A DNA stretch of 56,217 nucleotides from Pseudonocardia sp. N23 (GTDB lineage: Bacteria > Actinomycetota > Actinomycetes > Mycobacteriales > Pseudonocardiaceae). The stretch is from NCBI RefSeq assembly GCF_002583555.1, contig NZ_BEGX01000019.1:1-56217 (forward strand). The letters run 5' to 3'. The notes below the pieces were generated by a model. It was not told where the DNA came from. It worked only from the letters and a program-made list of their open reading frames with translations, and made no database searches. This document shows, piece by piece, positions 32,828 to 41,872 of the stretch (positions are counted from its first letter, which is position 1; every line of letters begins with the position of its first letter). A program made the translations under genes and the position numbers.

Positions 32828-33288
32828 CACGAGGTGACATGCTCCGAGATCGTCGACCCGGGGCTGCAGACGACGGTCCAGGACCACCCCGGTCGTCTCG
32901 GCCGGCAGGCGCTCGGGTTCTTCCCTCGGGCCCGATGGACCTCAACTCCGACCGCCTCGCTGTCCGGCGCGATCCCCATCGCTTCGAATGGGCCCGAGAG
33001 CAGGAGGGCCACGCCGGCGGCCATCCCTCGAACATCCTCGACAGCAGCTACCCGGTCGGCGGCATCCTCGCGTACGGCGACGTCCTCACCATGCTCGGGC
33101 CCGACGGCAACTCCTCCGGAGGCGTTGCCGTCATTGCGACCATCGCAGAGGCGGCGGTGTGGAAGGTCGGGCAGTTGCGGCCAGACCGCGCGTCGATCAG
33201 CTTCCGCGAGATCGACCTGACTCAGGCCGCCGCTCTCGACCGGCACGTCGAGCAAGTCCTCGACGCGCGCCACCTCGAGCAGAAATGA
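32828..33288 (+). pseudogene. Biotin-dependent carboxyltransferase/allophanate hydrolase subunit 2-like (KipA/PxpC) remnant
   Basis: One frame gives EIVDPGLQTTVQDHPGRLGR and QALGFFP, the start of the KipA/AHS2 domain. Another frame resumes at GHPSNILDSSYPVGGILAYG, DVLTMLGPDGNSSGGVAVIA and VWKVGQLRPDRASISF, the C-terminal half. About 100 residues between them are missing and the frame changes near 32940. The tandem KipI-like partner is absent. It is a deletion-damaged gene. Confidence 0.65.
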
Positions 33289-33602
33289 GCCCGACTTCGT
33301 CGAGAACGGCCGCGCGGTACCGCCGTTCGTCAGCAACGAGCGCGACGTCGCCGCGGTGACGGCGGGAGTCGGCGCCATTGTTCGGGCCACGTGAGGTCCC
33401 CGACGGCCTGTCCCAGCAGGTGAGAGCAGGAATGGCCGGGCTGAGTCGCTCGTCCGGAGCATCCGCAGATGTCGGGCACCGCCGACTCATCTCGCCGGAG
33501 TGGCGAATCAGCAGTCCTTTGTTGTCCAGAGTGTGCATCGCGGCGCCGAGCGCCGTGCCCCACCCTGGGTTGTCAGCACTCGACAGCTGGAGGTCGACCC
33601 CT
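33289..33602 (+). other. Short coding relic, otherwise empty
   Basis: From about 33286 one frame reads NEPDFVENGRAVPPFVSNER then DVAAVTAGVGAIVRAT and a stop at 33390. It looks like the C-terminus of an unidentified protein. The remaining 210 bases show nothing I can support. Confidence 0.3.
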
Positions 33603-33905
33603 ATGCCGTTCATTCGCGTGGACTGGTTTCCCGGCCGCACCCTCGAGCAGAAGCCCGAGCTCGCCGAGGTCGCGACCCGTGAGTTCTCGCGGATCGCCGA
33701 CTGCAGGCCTGAGACGATCAACTTCATCGTCACGGAGGTGGGCAGGGAGACCTGGGGGACGCAACGGGACGTTGCTCTGCGACGCGTACGAGTACGAGCG
33801 ACGAGAGCGCTGGGAGCCGATCCCGGGCGGGCGCCCCGGACGGGAGGTGGTCCCACGTTGCAGCACAGCACGAGTGGTCCTGCGAACGCGGCTGGCGGCA
33901 CGTAA
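33603..33905 (+). pseudogene. 4-oxalocrotonate tautomerase-like gene with damaged 3-prime end
   Basis: ATG 33603 gives MPFIRVDWFPGRTLEQKPEL, AEVATREFSRIADCRPETIN and FIVTEVGRETWG, with catalytic Pro after Met, typical of 65-75-residue tautomerases. After GRETWG the frame carries a 45-residue Arg-rich tail up to 33905 unlike the family, while a neighbouring frame looks more protein-like. A frameshift near 33765 is likely. The N-terminal catalytic core might still be made. Confidence 0.55.
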
Positions 33906-34154
33906 CCGCGATAGTCGGGGTAGCGAGCCGGCATTTGGTCGACAGCCGCCGCGTTCGCGGGTTCCGCCGCTCTTCGACACCGCGGACGACCCGCTCACGA
34001 CCGTGACGAGCGCCTCCCTCGTCGTGGTCCACTCCCGGGACCGATTGCGCGACGGGTAACACTCCCTCGCCAGCATCGGGACGGACCTGGACGCATCCGG
34101 GATCGGCCGCGCTGAGCGTCCGGGCGGGTGCCGCGGCTCCTGCGGAGGAATGCA

Positions 34155-34688
34155 GTGCCCGATCATCTCGGAATCGATCTCACTGCGGCAGTGCGGGTCG
34201 TCGTCGCAACTGTCGCGATGTACCTGTTCTTCGTCGCGCTCGTACGGATCTCGGGCCAGCGCAGCCTCGTCGCCCTGTCGGGGTACGAGCTGGCCTGCGT
34301 CGCCGCAGCCGGCGCGGTGCTCGGCCGGACGACGCTGCTCGAGGTGCCGACCCTCGGTACGGGGGTCGTCGCGCTGACGACGTTGTTCGCCGTCCAGCGG
34401 CTGCTGGGCCGCTGCCGGCGCATCCGTGCCGTCCGGCGCCTCCTCGACCGCGACCCCGTTCTGCTCATGGACACCGGCGGGATGCGGCACGAGGCGATGC
34501 GCCGGGCCCGGGTGACCGAGGACGAGATTCGCCAGCGGCTGCGGCTCGCCGGCATCGGGGACCCGCGCGAGGTGGGGTGGGTCGTCCTCGAACGAACCGG
34601 GCAGATCAGTGTCGTCCGAGCGTCGTCGGGACTCGACCCGACAATGCTCGCGGACGTGCGCGCACAGGCGCCCGACCGGTCCACCTGA
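34155..34688 (+). CDS. DUF421/YetF-like membrane protein
   Basis: 177 residues from GTG 34155 (GGAGGA six bases upstream). Two or three N-terminal hydrophobic helices (VRVVVATVAMYLFFVALVRISGQRSLVALSGYELACVAAAGAVLG) contain the YetF-type RISGQRSL/AxLSxxE block. The short C-terminal domain (RRARVTEDEIRQRLRLAGIGDPREVGWVVLERTGQISVV) matches the DUF421 C-terminal fold. Function unknown. It lies just before the aromatic cluster. Confidence 0.75.
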   Translation: MPDHLGIDLTAAVRVVVATVAMYLFFVALVRISGQRSLVALSGYELACVAAAGAVLGRTTLLEVPTLGTGVVALTTLFAVQRLLGRCRRIRAVRRLLDRDPVLLMDTGGMRHEAMRRARVTEDEIRQRLRLAGIGDPREVGWVVLERTGQISVVRASSGLDPTMLADVRAQAPDRST

Positions 34689-34705
34689 CACCCCGCGAGC
34701 CGGCC

Positions 34706-34724
34706 GGTCCACTCGGCGGACCGA
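34706..34724. promoter_or_regulatory. Candidate IclR operator 1
   Basis: Perfect inverted repeat CGGTCC-actcggc-GGACCG, 40 bases before the first gene of the catabolic operon (34764). The same 6-7-6 architecture recurs at 41782-41800 and 45257-45275. Confidence 0.6.
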
Positions 34725-34763
34725 TCGCTACTGCGGCGCCCACGCAGCTCCGACGCTGGGGCC

Positions 34764-35573
34764 ATGTCACTCACCGAAGAGGATGTCCGGCGGCTGGCCG
34801 CACAGCTGTGGGACGCGGAGCAGCGCTCGGTCCCGGTGGAGCCGATCAGCCGCCGGCACCCCGGCGCCGACGTCGACGACGCGTACCGGATCCAGCTCGA
34901 GGGCATCCGGCTGCGCGTCGAGCAGGGCGACTCCGTGCGAGGTCACAAGGTCGGCCTGACCGCCCGGGTCATGCAGCAGCAGTTCGGCGTCGACCGCCCC
35001 GACTTCGGCCACCTGCTCGGGTCCATGTTCCATCCCGAGGGCGAGCCGCTGCCCGTCGACGCGCTCATCGCCCCCCGCGTCGAGCCCGAGCTGGCGTTCG
35101 TCCTGGACCGGCCGTTGCAGGGACCCTGGGTGACCGTGGCCGACGTACTGGCGGCGACCGCCTTCGTGCTCCCGGCCCTGGAGATCATCGACTCCCGGAT
35201 CCAGGACTGGCAGATCGGGATCGTGGACACCGTCGCCGACAACGCGTCGTCGGCGCGGGTAGTGCTCGGCGGGGTCCGGACCCCGATCACCGGGCTGGAC
35301 CCGCGGCTGATCGGGGTGGTCCTGCGGCGCAACGGCGAGATCGTCGAGACAGGTGCGAGCGGCGCGGTGCTGGGCAACCCGGCCCAGGCCGTGGCCTGGC
35401 TCGCCAACACGATCGCACCCGGTGGCGGGGCGCTCCGCGAGGGCGACCTGATCATGCCCGGGACCTGTACGCGCGCCGTGGACATGCGCCCCGGGGACAC
35501 CGTGCGGGCCGACTTCGAGCACCTCGGTCACGTGGGCGTCACCTTCAGCTCGGCCGTGGGGAGTGCGGCATGA
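34764..35573 (+). CDS. 2-hydroxypenta-2,4-dienoate (2-keto-4-pentenoate) hydratase
   Basis: 269 residues; MhpD/XylJ-type fold of the FAH superfamily. HKVGLTARVMQQQFGVDRPDFG, LIAPRVEPELAFVL (metal-binding ExE), and DTVADNASSARVVLGG are family blocks. It adds water to 2-hydroxypentadienoate, giving 4-hydroxy-2-oxovalerate. First gene of a tight operon to 40077; its end overlaps the decarboxylase start by four bases. The pairing hydratase plus decarboxylase as adjacent genes reflects the known XylJ-XylI complex. Confidence 0.87.
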   Translation: MSLTEEDVRRLAAQLWDAEQRSVPVEPISRRHPGADVDDAYRIQLEGIRLRVEQGDSVRGHKVGLTARVMQQQFGVDRPDFGHLLGSMFHPEGEPLPVDALIAPRVEPELAFVLDRPLQGPWVTVADVLAATAFVLPALEIIDSRIQDWQIGIVDTVADNASSARVVLGGVRTPITGLDPRLIGVVLRRNGEIVETGASGAVLGNPAQAVAWLANTIAPGGGALREGDLIMPGTCTRAVDMRPGDTVRADFEHLGHVGVTFSSAVGSAA

Positions 35574-36340
35574 CCGACGTCGCGACATGGGCCGCACGGC
35601 TCGACGACGCCGCGACCGCACCGGCGCCGATCACCCCGTTGAGCGGCGACGGGCTGACAGACCTGGCTGTCGCCTACGAGGTGCAGCGCGGCGTGGTCGC
35701 GCTGCGGCTGGGCCGCGGCGAGCGGCTCGTCGGCGGCAAGCTCGGCCTGACGAGCAGGGCGAAGCAGATCGCGATGGGCGTGGACCGCCCGCTCCACGGG
35801 CTCGTCACCAGCGGAATGGTCCGCACCTCCGGCAGCCGGCTGTCGCTCGAGGAGCTGATCCACCCGCGCGTCGAGCCGGAGATCGCGTTCGTGCTGGGGC
35901 AGCCTCTGGAGGGCCCCGGCGTCACGGTCGCCGACGTTCTGGCCGCGACCCGCTACGTGTGCCCCGCGCTCGACGTGATCGACAGCCGGTACGAAGGGTT
36001 CACGTTCACCCACCTCGACGCCGTCGCCGACAACGCGTCCTCCGCCGTGTTCGCGCTCGGGGACGACCTGGTCGCGCCCACGGGTGATCTCGCGCTGACC
36101 GGCTGCGTGCTCGAGGTCGACGGCCGGGTCGTCGAGTCCGCCGCCGGTGCCGCCGTGATGGGGCACCCGGCCGCGGCCGTCGCCTACATGGCCAACCAGC
36201 TGGTGGCCACCGGCCGCCGCCTGGAGGCGGGCTGGGTCGTGCTCTCGGGGGGCCTCACCGCCCCCGTCCCGCTGCTGTCCGGCAGCACCGTCACCGCCAC
36301 GCTCAGCGGGCTGGGCAGCGTCACCCTCGGCGCGGAGTAG
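35570..36340 (+). CDS. 4-oxalocrotonate decarboxylase
   Basis: 256 residues from ATG 35570. A FAH-superfamily paralogue of the upstream hydratase with [63 protein letters not shown]. The KxxxTSxAKQxxMGV pattern is that of XylI/DmpH decarboxylases. It removes CO2 from the keto form of 2-hydroxymuconate to give 2-hydroxypentadienoate. Adjacent tautomerase and hydratase support this. Without biochemical data it could also be a second hydratase. Confidence 0.8.
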   Translation: MTDVATWAARLDDAATAPAPITPLSGDGLTDLAVAYEVQRGVVALRLGRGERLVGGKLGLTSRAKQIAMGVDRPLHGLVTSGMVRTSGSRLSLEELIHPRVEPEIAFVLGQPLEGPGVTVADVLAATRYVCPALDVIDSRYEGFTFTHLDAVADNASSAVFALGDDLVAPTGDLALTGCVLEVDGRVVESAAGAAVMGHPAAAVAYMANQLVATGRRLEAGWVVLSGGLTAPVPLLSGSTVTATLSGLGSVTLGAE

Positions 36341-36351
36341 AGGAGATACCC

Positions 36352-36570
36352 ATGCCGTTCATCCAGATCAACCTCGGTGCCGGCCGGACCCCGGAGCAGA
36401 AGGACGCGCTGATCCGCGCCGTGTCCGCCGCGGCCGCGGAGGCGATCTCCGCGCCGGAGACCTCCGTGCGCGTCTGGATCGTCGAGATCCCCGCGACGGA
36501 GGTCCTCGTCGGTGGGCAGACCCTCGCCGAGAAGCAGCGGGCCGGCTCCGGGCCGAAGGCCCCGGCATGA
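36352..36570 (+). CDS. 4-oxalocrotonate tautomerase
   Basis: 72 residues beginning MPFIQINLGAGRTPEQKDAL, with catalytic Pro1 (after Met removal) and Arg in GAGR. EKQRAGS lies near the end. It ketonises 2-hydroxymuconate for the decarboxylase. GAGGAG precedes the start. The gene overlaps the downstream hydrolase by four bases. Confidence 0.88.
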   Translation: MPFIQINLGAGRTPEQKDALIRAVSAAAAEAISAPETSVRVWIVEIPATEVLVGGQTLAEKQRAGSGPKAPA

Positions 36571-37271
36571 CGCACTTCGTCCTCGTGCACGGCGGCTGGC
36601 ACGGACCGTGGTGCTGGGCCGACCAGATCGCGGCGCTGCGCCGGCGCGGGCACGACGCCACCGCCGTCACCCTGCCGTCGGACGAGATCGGGCCCGGCGC
36701 CGCGGCGTACGCCGACGTGATCGCCCGCGCCGTCCGCCGGCCCGGGCACGACGTCGTCGTGGGCCACTCGCTGGCCGGACTCGCGATCCCGCTCGTACCC
36801 GACCGCGTCCGGATCGGCGCCCTCGTGTTCCTCGCCTCGCTGCTGCCGGACCCGGGCCGCTCGTGGCGGAACCAGCTCGGCGACGAACGGCCCATGGCCG
36901 ACTGGTTCTACACCGAGGGGCTCCCCAAGCAGGACCGCGACGACCGGGGCCGGACCGTGTGGCCGGCCGACGTCGCGACCGAGCTCTTCTACCACGACTG
37001 CCCGCCCGAGGTCGCCGCCGCGGCCGCGGCACGGCTGCGCCCGCAGTCGCCCACGCCGGTCGCCGAGACGACTCCGTTGGCCGCCTATCCGGACGTGCCG
37101 ATGCACTACGTCGGCTGCCGGTCCGACCGGGCGGTCTCGGGCGCCTGGGCCACGGCCGCCGCCCGCTCGCGGCTGGGGACCGGGGTGACGTGGCTGGACG
37201 GTTCGCACAGCCCCTTCCTCGCCGCTCCGGACGGGCTGGCCGAGGTCCTGCTGACCCTGGAGACCCGATGA
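36567..37271 (+). CDS. Alpha/beta hydrolase (esterase-like)
   Basis: 234 residues. HGGWHGPWCW oxyanion region, nucleophile VVGHSLAG (Ser near residue 69), acid in the segment PMHYVGCRSDRAV, and base in LDGSHSPFLAAP. The layout is that of small plant-type methylesterase/hydroxynitrile-lyase-like hydrolases also found in aromatic clusters. It may demethylate an aromatic carboxylic methyl ester or hydrolyse a ring-cleavage product, but the usual meta-cleavage hydrolase (BphD/DmpD) is different. It is coupled to both neighbours by 4-base overlaps. Confidence 0.75.
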   Translation: MTHFVLVHGGWHGPWCWADQIAALRRRGHDATAVTLPSDEIGPGAAAYADVIARAVRRPGHDVVVGHSLAGLAIPLVPDRVRIGALVFLASLLPDPGRSWRNQLGDERPMADWFYTEGLPKQDRDDRGRTVWPADVATELFYHDCPPEVAAAAAARLRPQSPTPVAETTPLAAYPDVPMHYVGCRSDRAVSGAWATAAARSRLGTGVTWLDGSHSPFLAAPDGLAEVLLTLETR

Positions 37272-37777
37272 CCGGTCCGCTCACCACCGTCCCCGCCGCC
37301 CTCCAGCACGAGGTGGAGCAGTTCCTCTACCGGGAGGCGGCGCTGCTCGACGGGTGGCGCCTCGACGAGTGGTTCGCCCTCATGCACCCCGACGTCGAGT
37401 ACCGGGTCCCCGCACCGGGGTCCGACCACCTCGACCCGCGGCACACGCTGCAGGTGATCCACGACGACCACACGCGCCTCGGCGGCCGGGTCGTGCGGCT
37501 CACGAGCAAGCACGCCCACGCGGAGAGCCCGCGCTCGCGGACCCGCCGGTTCGTGACCAACGTACGGCTGGACGGCCCGCCCGGGGAGACCGGGGAGATC
37601 ACGGTCGCCGCGAACTTCCACGTGATGCGCACCCGGCTCGGCAAGCTGGACCACTTCCTCGGCACCTACCGGTTCGTCCTGGTGCCCGACGGGGCTGGTT
37701 TCCTCGTCCGGGAACGCGTCGCGACCCTCGACCACGGGATCGTCGAGGCGGGCGGCACCGTCTCGATCATCCTGTAG
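37268..37777 (+). CDS. Aromatic-ring-hydroxylating dioxygenase, beta subunit
   Basis: 169 residues; SnoaL-like cone fold of small Rieske oxygenase subunits. VEQFLYREAALLDGWRLDEWFALMHPDVEYRVPAP is the standard N-terminal block, with FVTNVRLDG, FHVMRTRL and a C-terminal strand VRERVATLDHGIVEAGG. It is structural for the alpha3beta3 oxygenase. The alpha gene is separated from it by one decarboxylase gene. Confidence 0.87.
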   Translation: MTGPLTTVPAALQHEVEQFLYREAALLDGWRLDEWFALMHPDVEYRVPAPGSDHLDPRHTLQVIHDDHTRLGGRVVRLTSKHAHAESPRSRTRRFVTNVRLDGPPGETGEITVAANFHVMRTRLGKLDHFLGTYRFVLVPDGAGFLVRERVATLDHGIVEAGGTVSIIL

Positions 37778-37787
37778 GGGCCCCGAC

Positions 37788-38771
37788 GTGTACGACGTGC
37801 ACACCCACGTGGTGCCGCCCACTACCCCGTTCCTCGACCGCCTCGCGGCGACCGATCCGCGGTGGGCCCGGCTCGAACCCGGGCCGGACACCGGCGACGT
37901 CCTCGTGGCCGGGACGGTGTTCCGGACCGTCCGGCGCGTGGCCTGGGACCTCGACGCCCGCCGCGACGAGGCGGCGGCGGCAGGCGGAACCGGCCAGCTC
38001 CTCTCGGCGATGCCGGAGCTGTTCGCCCCCTGGGCCCCGCCGGGCGACGGTGCCGACTACGCCTGGGCCTTCAACGACTGGCTCGCCGGGGAGCTGGGGC
38101 GCCACGGTGGCTTCTACGCCGGGCTCGGCCTCGTGCCGCTGCGCAGCCCCGACGCTGCCGCGGCCATGCTGGCCGACGTGGCCCGGGCCGGGCTCGTCGG
38201 CGTCGAGCTACCCGCAGGCCCACCGACGGCCGCCCTGCACACCGCGGCCTGGGCCGGGTTCCTCGACGAGGCGGAACGGCTCGGGCTGCTGGTGTTCGTC
38301 CACGCCGTCGGCGGCGCCGGGGTCGCGGACTACCCGCACCCGATGGCCGCGAACGGGGTGCTGTTCCCGGCCAGCATCGGCACCGCGATCGGTGGCCTGA
38401 TCGCGACCGGCGCGATCGCCGCCAGGCCCGGACTGCGGCTGTTGGCGAGCCACGGCGGCGGCTCGCTGGTCACCGAGCTGCCGCGCATCGACTTCCTGCG
38501 GGACACGACCCCCGCGTTGCGGGAGCTGATGCCGGAGTCGGCCGTCGTGTCCGCACGCCGGCTCTGGTACGACCCGCTGCTGTTCGACGCGGGCCTGCTG
38601 CGGCACCTGGTCGAGGTCGTCGGCCCCGACCGCATCGTGCTGGGCACCGACCACCCGTTCATGCCGGCGGATCCCGTGGCCTTCCTCGACGACCCCCGGC
38701 TGCCGGCCGGCTTCGCCGCCGCCGTCCGCATGCACAACCCGGCCGCCCTGCTGGGCCTGCCGACCTCGTAG
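37788..38771 (+). CDS. Amidohydrolase-2 family decarboxylase (ACMSD-like)
   Basis: 327 residues from GTG 37788. It starts YDVHTHVVPP (zinc ligands HxH) and continues with LVFVHAVGG, LLASHGGGSLV and the catalytic Asp in VLGTDHPFMPAD. The order and the 330-residue length match 2-amino-3-carboxymuconate-6-semialdehyde decarboxylase and related o-pyrocatechuate/resorcylate decarboxylases. A carboxylated ring-cleavage product is the expected substrate, which suggests the pathway handles an aromatic acid. The exact substrate is inference. Confidence 0.8.
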   Translation: MYDVHTHVVPPTTPFLDRLAATDPRWARLEPGPDTGDVLVAGTVFRTVRRVAWDLDARRDEAAAAGGTGQLLSAMPELFAPWAPPGDGADYAWAFNDWLAGELGRHGGFYAGLGLVPLRSPDAAAAMLADVARAGLVGVELPAGPPTAALHTAAWAGFLDEAERLGLLVFVHAVGGAGVADYPHPMAANGVLFPASIGTAIGGLIATGAIAARPGLRLLASHGGGSLVTELPRIDFLRDTTPALRELMPESAVVSARRLWYDPLLFDAGLLRHLVEVVGPDRIVLGTDHPFMPADPVAFLDDPRLPAGFAAAVRMHNPAALLGLPTS

Positions 38772-38787
38772 CGATGGAGCTGGAGAC

Positions 38788-40077
38788 ATGACCGAACTGC
38801 TCGAACCTGCCGCGCTCACCGGGACCGCCGGGCTGGTCGACGATCGTCCCGCCGAGGGCTTCTTCCGGGTCGACCGCGCCGCGCTCGTCGACGAGGCGGT
38901 GTTCGCCGAGGAGCAGAAGGCCGTCTTCGACCGGTGCTGGCTCTACGTCGGGCACACCTCGGAGATCGCCGCCCCCGGTGACTTCCGCGCCCGCACCGTC
39001 GCCGGCCGGCCACTGATCCTGTGGCGCGGGACCGACGGCGAGGTCCGCGTGTTCCTCAACGCGTGCCGGCACCGCGGTGCTCAGCTGTGCCGGGTCCCCG
39101 ACGGCAACGCCCGCGGCATGTCCTGCTTCTACCACGCCTGGACCTACTCCAACGACGGTCGGCTCACGGGGCTGCCCGACGCGGACGGCTACGGGCCGGG
39201 GTTCGACCGGTCCCGCTTCGGGCTGAGCTCCCCGCCGGGGGTGGACGTCTACCGCGGCTTCGTCTTCTGCTGCTTCGATCCCGACGCCGTCGACCTGCCC
39301 ACCTACCTCGGCGAGGCGCGCGACTACCTCGACCTCGTGGCCGACCAGTCCCCGGAGATGGAGGTGGTCGAGGGCATGCACGAGTACTCGATGGAGGCGA
39401 ACTGGAAGCTGTTCGTCGAGAACAGCCTCGACGGGTACCACCTGATCCCGTTGCACCGCACCTACTTCGACTACCTCAAGGCCACCGAGGACTCCTACCT
39501 CGACCCGCGCAGGCCCACCGAGGCCCGCGATCTCGGCGGTGGGCACGCGGTGATCACCGTCGAGGGCCCGTGGGCGCGGCCCGTCGCGCGCTGGACCCCG
39601 GCGATGGGCGAGGAGAACCGCGACTATGTCGAGGCGCGCCGGACCGAGCTGGAGGAACGGTTCGACGCGGACCGGGCGCGGCGGATCGCGACGACGGACC
39701 GGAACCTGCTCGTCTTCCCGAACCTGGTCATCAACGACATCATGGGCGTCGTGATCCGCACCATCACCCCGACCGCGGCGGGCCGCACCGTGATCGCCCA
39801 GTGGACGCTCGCGACGAAGGGCGAGCCGGAGTCGGTGCGCGCTCGCAGGCTGGACTCCTACGTCACCTTCCAGGGTCCGGGCGGCCTCGCGACGCCGGAC
39901 GACATGGAGGCCTGCGAGTCGTGCCAGCAGGGCTTCGCCACCGCGGCGGAGTCGCCGTGGTCGGACATCTCCCGGGGGATCCACAAGGAGGCCGCCGGCG
40001 GCCCGTTCACCGCGGCCGACGAGGTCCAGCAGCGCGCGTTCTGGCGGCGCTGGCGGGACCTGCTCGGCTTGCGCTGA
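38788..40077 (+). CDS. Aromatic-ring-hydroxylating dioxygenase, alpha subunit (Rieske)
   Basis: 429 residues. Rieske site C93-R-H95...C113-F-Y-H116 (ACRHRGAQL and SCFYHAWTY). Mononuclear iron site NSLDGYHLIPLHRTYFDY with His218 and His223, and the electron-bridging Asp215. The Cys-rich stretch EACESCQQG near 370 contains the third-ligand region (DDMEA). The enzyme uses O2 and electrons from ferredoxin to hydroxylate the ring. GGAG precedes the start. The ferredoxin (43320) and a broken reductase are in the second half of the cluster. Confidence 0.9.
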   Translation: MTELLEPAALTGTAGLVDDRPAEGFFRVDRAALVDEAVFAEEQKAVFDRCWLYVGHTSEIAAPGDFRARTVAGRPLILWRGTDGEVRVFLNACRHRGAQLCRVPDGNARGMSCFYHAWTYSNDGRLTGLPDADGYGPGFDRSRFGLSSPPGVDVYRGFVFCCFDPDAVDLPTYLGEARDYLDLVADQSPEMEVVEGMHEYSMEANWKLFVENSLDGYHLIPLHRTYFDYLKATEDSYLDPRRPTEARDLGGGHAVITVEGPWARPVARWTPAMGEENRDYVEARRTELEERFDADRARRIATTDRNLLVFPNLVINDIMGVVIRTITPTAAGRTVIAQWTLATKGEPESVRARRLDSYVTFQGPGGLATPDDMEACESCQQGFATAAESPWSDISRGIHKEAAGGPFTAADEVQQRAFWRRWRDLLGLR

Positions 40078-40113
40078 GCGACCCGCCCGTCGGGACCACC
40101 GAGGATCCACGGA

Positions 40114-40905
40114 ATGCGAATCAGTGCCGACGAGGCCGGGGAGCACCGGTCCGTCGGCGACCGGCTGCTCCTCATCCTCGACGCGGTCGCCGAGTCGTCG
40201 GGCGAGGTGGGGCTCAGCGAGCTCGCCCGCCGGACCGGACTGAAGAAGGCGACGGTGCACCGGCTCGCCGCGGACCTGGTCGCCCACCGGATGCTGGAGC
40301 GGGGCGGCTACGGGTACCGGCTGGGGCTGCACCTGTTCGAGCTCGGTCAGCACGTGCCCGCCTCGCGCCGGCTGCGGGCCACGGCACTGCCCTACATGTC
40401 CGACCTGCTCGTCGCGACCGGCGAGATCGTGCAGCTCGGGGTGCTCGACGGCACCGAGATCATCTATGTCGAGAAGCTCACCGGCCGGCACAGCGTTCCC
40501 GCCCCGTCGGCCGTCGGGTCGCGGCTGCCCGCGTACTGCACGGGGCTCGGGAAGGCGATCCTCGCCTTCAGCGACGAGAGCGCCATCTCCCGGGTGGTCG
40601 GCGCGCCGATGCCCGCCCGCACCAGCACCACCATCACCGACGGGTCCCGGTTCCGCCGCGAACTCGAGCGGATCCGGGAGACCGGCCTCGCCTACGACCG
40701 CGAGGAGGGGACCCGGGGGATCGTCTGCGTGGCGGCGGCGATCGTCGTCGAGAGCTACGTGGGCCGCGACGGGAACCGTGCCGTCGCGGGCCTGTCGGTC
40801 ACGGGCCCGGCCCAGCGGTTGCAGCCGGTCCGGCTGGAGGCGGCGGTCCGCACCGCTGCACTCGCCATCAGCCGCAGCCTCGGCCACCCGCAGCTCGGCC
40901 GGTGA
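40114..40905 (+). CDS. IclR-family transcriptional regulator
   Basis: 263 residues. N-terminal winged helix (VGLSELARRTGLKKATVHRLAADLVAHRMLE), then the GAF-like effector domain (IIYVEKLTGRHSVPAPSAVGSRLPAYCTGLGKAILAF, GIVCVAAAIVV). Effector pockets of this family bind aromatic acids. It sits between the two transcription blocks of the aromatic cluster, whose promoters share the CGGTCC-N7-GGACCG repeat. I infer that repeat is its operator. Its own upstream 36 bases have no clear copy, so it is likely read from the operon promoter. Confidence 0.87.
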   Translation: MRISADEAGEHRSVGDRLLLILDAVAESSGEVGLSELARRTGLKKATVHRLAADLVAHRMLERGGYGYRLGLHLFELGQHVPASRRLRATALPYMSDLLVATGEIVQLGVLDGTEIIYVEKLTGRHSVPAPSAVGSRLPAYCTGLGKAILAFSDESAISRVVGAPMPARTSTTITDGSRFRRELERIRETGLAYDREEGTRGIVCVAAAIVVESYVGRDGNRAVAGLSVTGPAQRLQPVRLEAAVRTAALAISRSLGHPQLGR

Positions 40906-41739
40906 TCAGACGACGGCCCCCGCAGGGAGGAAGGCGGCGTCCGGCTCGCCCGCCGGTCTGCTCACCGAGACGGTGGTGCCCCGGCCGAACCGCGCCGACA
41001 GGACCCGCCCGGCCCGCAGCGGTGTCGCGGCGGTGAGACCTCCGGTGATCACCAACTCGCCGGCCCGCAGGTGGCGGCCGCGCGCCGCGAGCTCCGCAAC
41101 CAGCCAGGCCACCCCGTGCAACGGGTGCCCGCTCGCCGCGGCCGACACGGCGGTGGCCAGCAGCGCATCGTCCTCGGTCAGCTCGACCGGCACCCGGTGG
41201 CAGCGGAGCGGGTCGACGTCCAGGGCCGGGCCGAGCACGACCCCCGCCGCCGAGGAGCCGTCGGCGGTGTTCTGCTCGGCGGAGAACCGGTAGTCCCACC
41301 AGATCGAGTCGACGATCTCCAGACAGGCGCGGACCTCGGCGACCGCATCCGCGACCTCGGTGATCAGCAACCCGGGCCCCGACAGGTCCCGGGCCAGCAC
41401 GATGCCGATCTCGGGCTCTACCCGCGGATGCAGGAACCCGGCTGCGGTGGCCCCGTGGTGCAGCACCATGTCGTCGAGCAGCGGGCCGAAGTTGGGGTCG
41501 GACACGCCCATCTGCCGGCGCATCACCGCCGATGTGTAGCCGAGCTTCCATCCGACGTGGCAGCGGCCCTCGTCGAGCCGCAGCGCCGTCAGCCGGTCCT
41601 GCACCGCGTACGCGTCGGCCGGCGACAGCGCAGCGGTCTCGGCGGTCGCGTCGAGCAGGACATGCCCGGTTCGCGCGTGGTGCAGGACGTGGGCGAGCCG
41701 CGCGGTGTCGGGCGCCTGGGTCTCGATCAGGTCGGTCAC
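40906..41739 (-). CDS. FAH-superfamily hydratase/decarboxylase paralogue
   Basis: 277 residues from GTG 41739. Blocks [36 protein letters not shown] (metal ExE) and [13 protein letters not shown] place it beside the 34764 and 35570 products. YTSxxMRxQMGV resembles 2-oxo-3-hexenedioate decarboxylases and 2-keto-4-pentenoate hydratases alike. It is the third such gene in the cluster and the only one on the opposite strand, diverging from the extradiol dioxygenase gene. Specific role uncertain. Confidence 0.72.
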   Translation of the reverse strand: MTDLIETQAPDTARLAHVLHHARTGHVLLDATAETAALSPADAYAVQDRLTALRLDEGRCHVGWKLGYTSAVMRRQMGVSDPNFGPLLDDMVLHHGATAAGFLHPRVEPEIGIVLARDLSGPGLLITEVADAVAEVRACLEIVDSIWWDYRFSAEQNTADGSSAAGVVLGPALDVDPLRCHRVPVELTEDDALLATAVSAAASGHPLHGVAWLVAELAARGRHLRAGELVITGGLTAATPLRAGRVLSARFGRGTTVSVSRPAGEPDAAFLPAGAVV

Positions 41740-41760
41740 GGCTCCGATCGTCCGGCGTGG

Positions 41761-41800
41761 TGGTCCGCTGCGGTAACCCGCCGGTCCACTGGCCGGTCCG
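41761..41800. promoter_or_regulatory. Candidate IclR operator 2 (double site)
   Basis: CGGTCC-actggcc-GGTCCG (41782-41800, one mismatch to the perfect repeat) and a degenerate TGGTCC-gctgcgg-TAACCC (41761-41779) start exactly 21 bases apart, two helical turns. They lie between the divergent hydratase paralogue and the extradiol dioxygenase gene. Confidence 0.5.
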
Positions 41801-41872
41801 AGCCGTGGTCGCGGCCGCCGGGGCTTCCGAGACTCGACGGCACAACCCGCTCGACGACGAGGAGGAGCACCC

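Noticed and set aside
34128..34154. Earlier GTG start (34128) for the DUF421 protein
   Set aside because: The GTG at 34155 has GGAGGA at proper distance, and the extra residues (PRLLRRNA) add nothing family-like.
38659..40887. 742-codon minus-strand open frame across the dioxygenase alpha and IclR genes
   Set aside because: Opposite strand of genes with clear catalytic motifs; no domain sense of its own.
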